Positions 58,050 through 64,000 of a stretch of DNA of 64,000 bases are shown here, piece after piece. Each line of letters begins with the position of its first letter. Position 1 is the first letter of the stretch. Both the position numbers and the translations under genes were made by a program. The notes beneath the pieces were generated by a model. The model had not been told where the DNA came from. It saw only the letters and a program-made list of their open reading frames with translations, and ran no database searches. Source of the stretch: Symbiodinium natans. Taxonomy: Eukaryota > Sar > Dinophyceae > Suessiales > Symbiodiniaceae. The stretch covers positions 62,001 through 126,000 of the forward strand of contig CAJNDS010000346.1 in the NCBI GenBank assembly GCA_905221605.1, given 5' to 3'.

Positions 58050-58870
58050 AGGCACAGCAACATCTCCTAAGATCAAGATTCTTCAAGAACCTGACGAAGC
58101 AGGATGGAAGCAAGTTCAGGCTTGCTTTCACTTCTGCCAGCTTGGTGTCAGGAGTCAAGACTGCCCTTATCCCATGATGTCTGACATCTGACCTAGTCTT
58201 CCGTTGCTACTTTGAGTGCAAGGTCGGAGTGATGCTGTGTGCCTGTCGCAAGGCCCTGCGAGGGGGCTTTTCTCATCAAGGCGACAATCCTGTCCGGCTG
58301 ATCGGCGGCTCAAGGACAAGTCACATCAGGCTGCATTCTGGACTGGAACCGCCGCACTTCGAAACATTGCAGGCTTTATCTCTTCGAGATCTTGGAATAA
58401 CCTTTGCGCAGAACAGTAGAGCCCCGAATCCTGCGGGGGCGTAAACACAAAGCTGTTGACCCCGTACCTTGGCCGACAGCACGATCCCCATCATGAAGTG
58501 TCGTGAAGTGAGAGGCTACGAAATAGATCGAGGGGATTGAGGTTCACTAGCATGCGGTGTCATTTGTTGGGCTTGGGTTACGGGGTAGGACTGAGGCTCT
58601 GTGTTCCAGAACGCATGATGGGGACGAAAAGGAACTCGTGACTCGTTTCGGCTACCTTTGCGGTATGTGAACTTTCAGGGTAAACGTTTGCAACTCAAAG
58701 TCACTCCTGTCATGAGTTCAGTCAACGACTGTGCTCAGCAGCATGCTTGTCCCGATTACTGTTGTACTCTTGCGTAAAGCAGGTGCAGCCATGCTCACGA
58801 ATCGTGCGCGCCCCGAAAGAATCACTACACTGTGGACATGTGCGTGGCGCACCAGATCATGCCCAGGAGT
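58050..58870. other. Region without a supported gene
   Basis: Ordinary-composition DNA between the proposed PDZ-gene start and the next minus-strand exons. I see no exon or element I can support. Confidence 0.5.
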
Positions 58871-58874
58871 CATG

Positions 58875-58987
58875 CTAGGGTTTAGGGTTTAGGGTTTAGG
58901 GTTTAGGGTTTAGGGTTTAGGGTTTTGGGTTTTGGGTTTTGGGTTTTGGGTTTAGGGTTTAGGGTTTAGGGTTTAGGGTTTAGGGTG
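58875..58987 (+). repeat. TTTAGGG array with a TTTTGGG block
   Basis: Four consecutive TTTTGGG units flanked by TTTAGGG. Confidence 0.93.
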
Positions 58988-58992
58988 TAGAC

Positions 58993-59034
58993 TTGGGTGC
59001 CCGGCTCATTCTCGCTGTGCTTCAGCGGCAGCGC
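58993..59034 (-). CDS. Exon of unidentified gene
   Basis: ALPLKHSENEPGTQ, acceptor GGCAG, GT donor, phase 0/0. It lies next to a TTTAGGG array. Confidence 0.45.
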
Positions 59035-62000
59035 CTGCCACGCGGGTTGGCTTCAGAGCTTGGGGTGCGGCTGAGAAGCCTTGTCAACGTGCGGCGCTGT
59101 GGATTAGCAATGTGGAAGTTCATTGTGTCCACTTTCTACTAACCCCGGGTCACAGGCCTCAGACCCGAACATGTCAAAAGCAGCCACCAAGCCCGACTTG
59201 TGTTGTATCATTTGCTTAAGCCGCACATATAGTTTGAAACTAACGCATGAACCAAGTAGATGTTAGGGCGTAGTCACCGCCGCTTCAGAGAAAGAATAGT
59301 CATCATAGCAGTTGACACAGAACCAGAAATAGCAACAACCTTGATAAGAAAAAACAACGAACATGCAATATTATTTCAATTACAACAACAAAAACACAAG
59401 TCATAACAACGACGATTTCAATAACCATAACAATAACAATTGCAAACAAGAACAATCACGATGACAATGAAGACAACACTACCAGCAACAGTAACAATAT
59501 TCCAAACAATTTAACAACCAAACAACAGTAACAATGACAACAATACTACCAACACAACAGTGACAGTAACGGAATGCCGCCGCCCTAGCCTGGCGTACAA
59601 ATCCTGTGGGCTTCTGGGTGCCGAATTCAACCTTGGCAAGTTCTCAAGCAAGCCGAGGTCGGTGAGGAACAGCTGGGCATGCGACGCCCAGGTCAGTATC
59701 TGTAGAGTTGACGGCCTGTCCAGCCGGATGTCGAGGGTTTGGACTGCATCTCAACATTCGTTGAGAAAGAACTGGGGGCTTATGACTACGAATCAGGTCG
59801 TGGCTACTGGGCGGGTAATACGAATGCTGGCTTGTTTTGCGGGAGGTGCTTCAGGAAATTTGCTGGCTTCAGAAAAGTTTCTCCCACCGGCCCCGATTTA
59901 TGGAAATGGTGAACCCTTGCCGCACCCCACAACGTTTCAAGCAAAACCTTCAGATCAACGCTTGCTGCCCTTCGACTGCCTGGCGCGGAGACAGCGTCAA
60001 GGACATGGCTCATGCAATCTCAACATGGGAAGCTTTTATCCTTCAGCCTGAACTTGCTATAAGCTCCACGAACCTACCACCACACACCTGAACCAGCCTG
60101 ATAATTCTAGGATGGATGCCAATAACTTCCCAAACACCTGCTACTTGGCCCAACAGTGCATCGCGCTTGTTTACTGCAGCGCGAGCCACTAGTGACGTTT
60201 GAAGCCTACTTTGAAATTTGTGTGTCAGTGTCCTTTTGCCGGTTCAACATCTGCAATCTACTGCACTAGCAAGCTAAGCATTTATGTGCAACCATTTCGA
60301 GCTTTACGTGCAATTGATGAACCAGTGCCAGCAGCAACCAGTGACTTTTGAATCGCCAAAATATCAAACATGGCCAACCGCCAGCAGCAATACTTTGTGG
60401 TTGTAGCCACTCCCGCAACACCGTGGCATACCACGAAGATCCATGGACCACGAAGGAGTAGTAGGATGCTCTACGCCTTCCTGCACTTTCAAGGTCACTT
60501 TGGAAAGGCAATGAGTGAAAGCGGTGTCTGTGCCCTTCTAGTTGCCCTCCCGTTTCTGGCCCCACAAGACCACGTCGTGAAAGAAGTGGAGCTGGAGGAC
60601 ACATGCAACACTCACGACCTGTGGCTTTCACACTTCAATTACTTTGTTTTGTGTTTGATTTTGAAGTTAATTGGATGCACAGGCTGTGCAACATTACGTG
60701 CCAGCTGGACTAGACAGCACCAAAACTCTCAAAACTGGATGCATTTTTCTCTCAATCAATCTTGAAAGCAGCAGCTTAAGTACAGCCCTCCGCGGATAAT
60801 CCGCTTCAAGCAGTGTTTGGATGGAGATACGAGGATCCACAGTGTCCAAGATTCCGTAACCTTGACGGAAACTCGGCAAGACTCATTTATCTGAGCCCCA
60901 AACCCGAAACAGAGGTCATGTGCAACTGGAGTCTTTGGCAAGTCGTTGCGTGCCATCTGCCTGAAATCTGTGTTGAGGCGCAGACCAACCAAAACGCTTA
61001 ACTCAAAACCCCAAGCACACAAGCAAAACTTTGCCTGGGCTTCTCGTGTTGACATAGAGGTTCTGCAACATTGCGCCCGGCAACGCAAACCGCGAGCGGC
61101 ATGCCTGTCTTTTGTACCACAAGCTCCCCCTCCAGTTCAAACTTAGGAGGTTTGCCGTTGACAGCATCACGCTGTTGGAGCCTTTGGCCAACTCCAATAC
61201 GAGCTACGGTCAGACCCCAACCCTAAAGCAAAGCATTCTGGAAAGTTTGCTGGGCGTTCAATGTTTCAAACTCGACCTGCCCTAAAACCCCAAAAGCCCT
61301 GAACCCTAAACCCTAAACCCTAAACCCTAAACCCTAAACCCTAAACCCTAAACCCTACCGGCGGTCCGTGGCACTAGTAGAGAATCATCCTGACCGTATC
61401 TCGTACCAAGCAGGATCTGCTTTCTTTGGCAGACCGCTTTCAAATCATGCCCCACAGTTGCAGAGCATTGTGTAGGGTTTAGGGTTTAGGGTTTAGGGTT
61501 TAGGGTTTTGGGTTTTGGGTTTAGGGTTTAGGGTTTAGGGTTTAGGGTTTTAGGGTTTAGGGTTTTAGGGTTTTAGGGTTTAGGGTTTAGGGTTTAGGGT
61601 TTAGGGTTTAGGGTTTAGGGTTTAGGGTTTAGGGTTTAGGGTTTAGGGTTTAAGGTTTAGGGTTTAGGGTTTAGGGTTTAGGGTTTAGGGTTTAGGGTTT
61701 ACAAAGTAGGGTATTTTACCCGATTTTGGGGTGTACCTCTGTGAGCTGTGAACTTCAGTGTTGACATTGTAAGCCCTGTAAAACCCTTAACCCCGAACTC
61801 CAAACTTCAGGGGAAAAGCTGATATAGAGATACAGTTCACAATGACTTATATACTCAGTCCTTCTGCTTCGATAAGCCTTGTTTTCCTGGTTGTCATTCC
61901 TCACCGCCCTTGTTTGTCCTAAACCCTAAACCCGAAACCCGAAACCCTTAGGTCCCAAACTCGCCGAACTTCAATGTCGACATTCACTCGCAAAAGGCCG

Positions 62001-62425
62001 ACGTGGATCTCAGCCTGGCTGCGGGTTCAGGGTGGGTTTATAGAGATGGTCTATTGAAGGAGTACTGCACCCCCTCGAAATTGAAACGAATCACATGCAA
62101 CTTCGATGTGTCCTGGCCTTGAGGGGTTAGGTTTAGTGTTAGGGCTTAGGGTTCTCTTGGGTTGGCCTTCGGGATTGTCAACCCTGAGCCCCTAAACCCT
62201 CAACGACCCCTGCACGGGGTGAAAGGTTCCCGACTCACCTAAGTTTGCTTGGTCAAGACCTGCATCGTTGAGGGTGTAGGGTTTGGGGTCTCAGGGTCTC
62301 AGGGTGCGTCGGGCTTGGGTTTCTGGGCCCAGGAATAGCCTAGGAACAAAGTGGGTACCTGTTTGTTGTTTGAAGGGGAAGGCCGAACCAGGAAGGGAAC
62401 AAAGGCCCATTCAGGGTCCTCGTTG
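58993..62425 (-). CDS. Unidentified split gene (span of recognised exons)
   Basis: Coding-like minus-strand segments at 62389-62425, 62239-62259, 62071-62112, 61961-62014, 59632-59749 and 58993-59034. Most have GT donors, unlike CFAP44. Whether they belong to one gene is an inference from strand and spacing. No domain was recognised. Confidence 0.35.
59330..59565. repeat. AAC-rich low-complexity tract
   Basis: ACAACA and AATAACA-type repeats with no supported coding. Confidence 0.8.
59632..59749 (-). CDS. Exon of unidentified gene
   Basis: AVQTLDIRLDRPSTLQILTW then ASHAQLFLTDLGLLENLP. The frame stays open to about 59560. A longer plus-strand frame across the same bases was judged to be its shadow. 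Confidence 0.45.
60060..61290. other. Region without a supported gene
   Basis: A 131-codon plus-strand ORF (60370-60765, from ATG) is the longest frame, but it lacks domain, splice or compositional support. No repeat family was recognised. Confidence 0.5.
61298..61702. repeat. CCCTAAA (61298-61360) and TTTAGGG (61473-61702) arrays
   Basis: Opposed arrays around about 110 unique bases. Confidence 0.93.
61961..62014 (-). CDS. Exon of unidentified gene
   Basis: AEIHVGLLRVNVDIEVRR, beta-strand-like, GT donor. A similar NVNTEVHS segment lies near 61745-61785, possibly a decayed repeat of this exon. Confidence 0.45.
62071..62112 (-). CDS. Exon of unidentified gene
   Basis: DTSKLHVIRFNFEG; the frame continues as VQYSFNRPSL if the GT donor is not used. 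Acceptor GGCCAG. Confidence 0.5.
62239..62259 (-). CDS. Possible 21-base micro-exon
   Basis: LDQANL between GATGCAG and GTGAGT, a strong canonical donor. Confidence 0.3.
   Translation of the reverse strand, partial: VLTKQT
62389..62425 (-). CDS. Exon of unidentified gene
   Basis: NEDPEWAFVPFL; acceptor ACCAG, GT donor. The frame is open further upstream (GDEGTSNEDPEW). Confidence 0.4.
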
Positions 62426-63139
62426 CTGGTGCCCTCATCCCCAAACCTAAGCCCTAAGGCCCTAAATCCTAAACCCCCAATGCCCTGAACCCGAAAAGTT
62501 GGGTCCAGGCTAAGGGTTAACCCTGACCCCCTCGATCCTCAAACCTCGCCGTTGGACCAAGCTGATCGTTTCAAATCCTCGAAAGACAACCCCATAACCA
62601 AGAACACGCCAACCCTCAAGGACCCTATGGACAAAATAACCCGAATCCCTAAACCCCAACGTGAAACCGCAAACCTAAATCACGTCAAGGGCGCCCTTTT
62701 GGCTTGGCTGCAAAGTGGGGCGGCGCACAAACGGTGTCACGTTCCTGCGCAGAGGGCCTAGACCCTAAACCCTAAACCCTAAAACCAAACCTCGACCCGG
62801 ACCATGGAGCTTCAGGGCACCGAATTTTCCATGAGCTCCGTTTGTTTTTTCTTTTTTTTTTTTTTTTTTGGGGGGGGGGGTTAGGGTTTACGGGAATTTG
62901 GGTTTAGGGCTTGCGGTTTAGGATTCTCACCTGGGCGGAACTTCAGCTGGGGAGAGTTCGGCTGGGGGTAGAATAGCATCGCAGAACAGATCTAACAGCG
63001 CAGCAGCTTGAAAACACCCGCCACTCCGGGTAGGCATGAGAAGAATTCCACACCCATGTTGGGCTTGTCCAAAGCACTTCCTAAACCCAAAACAAAACCC
63101 TAAACACTAAACCCCGAAGGAATACTTAGATCCTTAGAA

Positions 63140-64000
63140 GCCCTAGAAGGCCCTTTGTGCAAACCTTATGTTGTGCATGTTTCCCCCATTTGCGTGAAGT
63201 TTCTTATAACTAGAGGCGCCGCCATCGTCTGGATAAATACTTTGGGATATCCCAGAACTTTAAAGCACTCAATAAAGGCATCATAAACAGTCACTCCGTC
63301 TCTGCTCTCCATAAGCACGATGCGCATCTTCTTGCTAAAATTGTCAATACATAACGAAACGTCTCTTTTATGCTCCTCTTAAAGGTATCTGTGTCTTTCA
63401 TCAAGCTCATCATATCCATTATATCAAATGAAAAACAACCCGAGCATAAGGTGGGGAATGACTGTTGTAGTTCTTGAAATTTCTTCTCTGGTTCATGCTC
63501 TGTTTCTTCACCCAATCCTTAACATGCTGCAACGTGACACCTGCCCCATCCTTGTTTTCTTCCTCATACAAACTTCTGACAGATCCATACCCACTCTCAA
63601 GATCAATTTATAGCAGAATCTAGCGACAATGTGATCAATTCTCCAGTTCGGACTTCCAGAATCGGCGGCTTACATAATAATTGACTGAAAGCAAGTGCAC
63701 CTCCCCAGTGTCTCGGGAAATATCTTCTCAAGTAGTAACGAGAATAAAAACATGTAAAATTTGAACAAGTATATTGACTGATCCAATGTTTGTCTTTTCT
63801 TTGATGTTGTTAACACTTCAACAACGGCAGGGGAATATTTACGACCTTGAGGTGGGAGTCACGCCTTCTTTACTAGATAGATGCAACGCGGCATGATAAC
63901 AAATACACGACATGGACAATTCCAATCAAGTCTGCGAAGAAAGCCATCAAAAGCAAAGAAGTGAGAAATATACATGACATTCAAGAAGGTTGTTTAACCC
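63140..64000 (-). pseudogene. Decayed integrase (rve family) of a transposable element
   Basis: Reading the minus strand with frame changes gives, in order, an N-terminal helix resembling the zinc-binding region of integrases (GVTLQHVKDWVKKQ, near 63490-63580), FDIMDM (near 63420), SLCIDNFSKKM (near 63340), a helix ending LGYPKVFIQ (63240-63300), then a DDGGA-like acidic site after a further frameshift. These match the D...D catalytic core of retroviral-type integrases as found in Polinton/Maverick or LTR elements. At least two frameshifts and several stops show that it is dead. The element continues past the right edge. Confidence 0.6.

Overview
This window looks like nuclear DNA of a flagellated eukaryotic alga, most likely a dinoflagellate. 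Three things point there: interspersed TTTAGGG/CCCTAAA (telomere-type) repeats; genes broken into tiny exons by long introns; and introns whose reading-frame-consistent 5' ends are mostly GC or GA rather than GT, a known dinoflagellate habit. Almost no long ORF here is a real gene. The coding information sits in exons of about 20-120 bases, found by reading short in-frame segments between AG acceptors and donor sites.

The dominant feature is one minus-strand gene covering about 45 kb, from an ATG at 45622 down to at least position 521 and probably off the left edge. I read it as CFAP44 (FAP44/WDR52), a WD-repeat plus coiled-coil protein of the axonemal tether/tether-head complex of motile cilia. 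In order it encodes an Ala/Glu/Pro-rich N-terminus (43.3-45.6 kb), the first WD40 propeller (30-40 kb), more WD blades (26-29 kb), an acidic/basic linker (23-25 kb), a second WD-like part (19-21.6 kb), and the long C-terminal coiled coil (0.5-18.8 kb). Reading phase is preserved across most neighbouring exons. Gaps remain at about 32.5-39.9, 28.8-30.1, 24.2-26.1 and 14.9-16.2 kb.

Right of CFAP44, about 47.3-57.9 kb, is a second split minus-strand gene with a PDZ domain core. From 58.9 to 62.4 kb there are further minus-strand exons of an unidentified gene. A small two-exon plus-strand coding segment lies at 52.9-53.25 kb. At the right edge (63.1-64.0 kb) is a decayed integrase (rve family) fragment.

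Introns and intergenic DNA hold dozens of telomere-type arrays in both orientations and at least four families of short palindromic MITE-like elements. Some of these lie exactly at splice sites, like introners, and some are split by telomere-type arrays. A 2.1 kb AT-rich DNA-transposon-like element with terminal inverted repeats and a perfect 9-bp target duplication sits at 6546-8644. Microsatellites are common. I saw no rRNA, tRNA, CRISPR or dinoflagellate spliced-leader gene.
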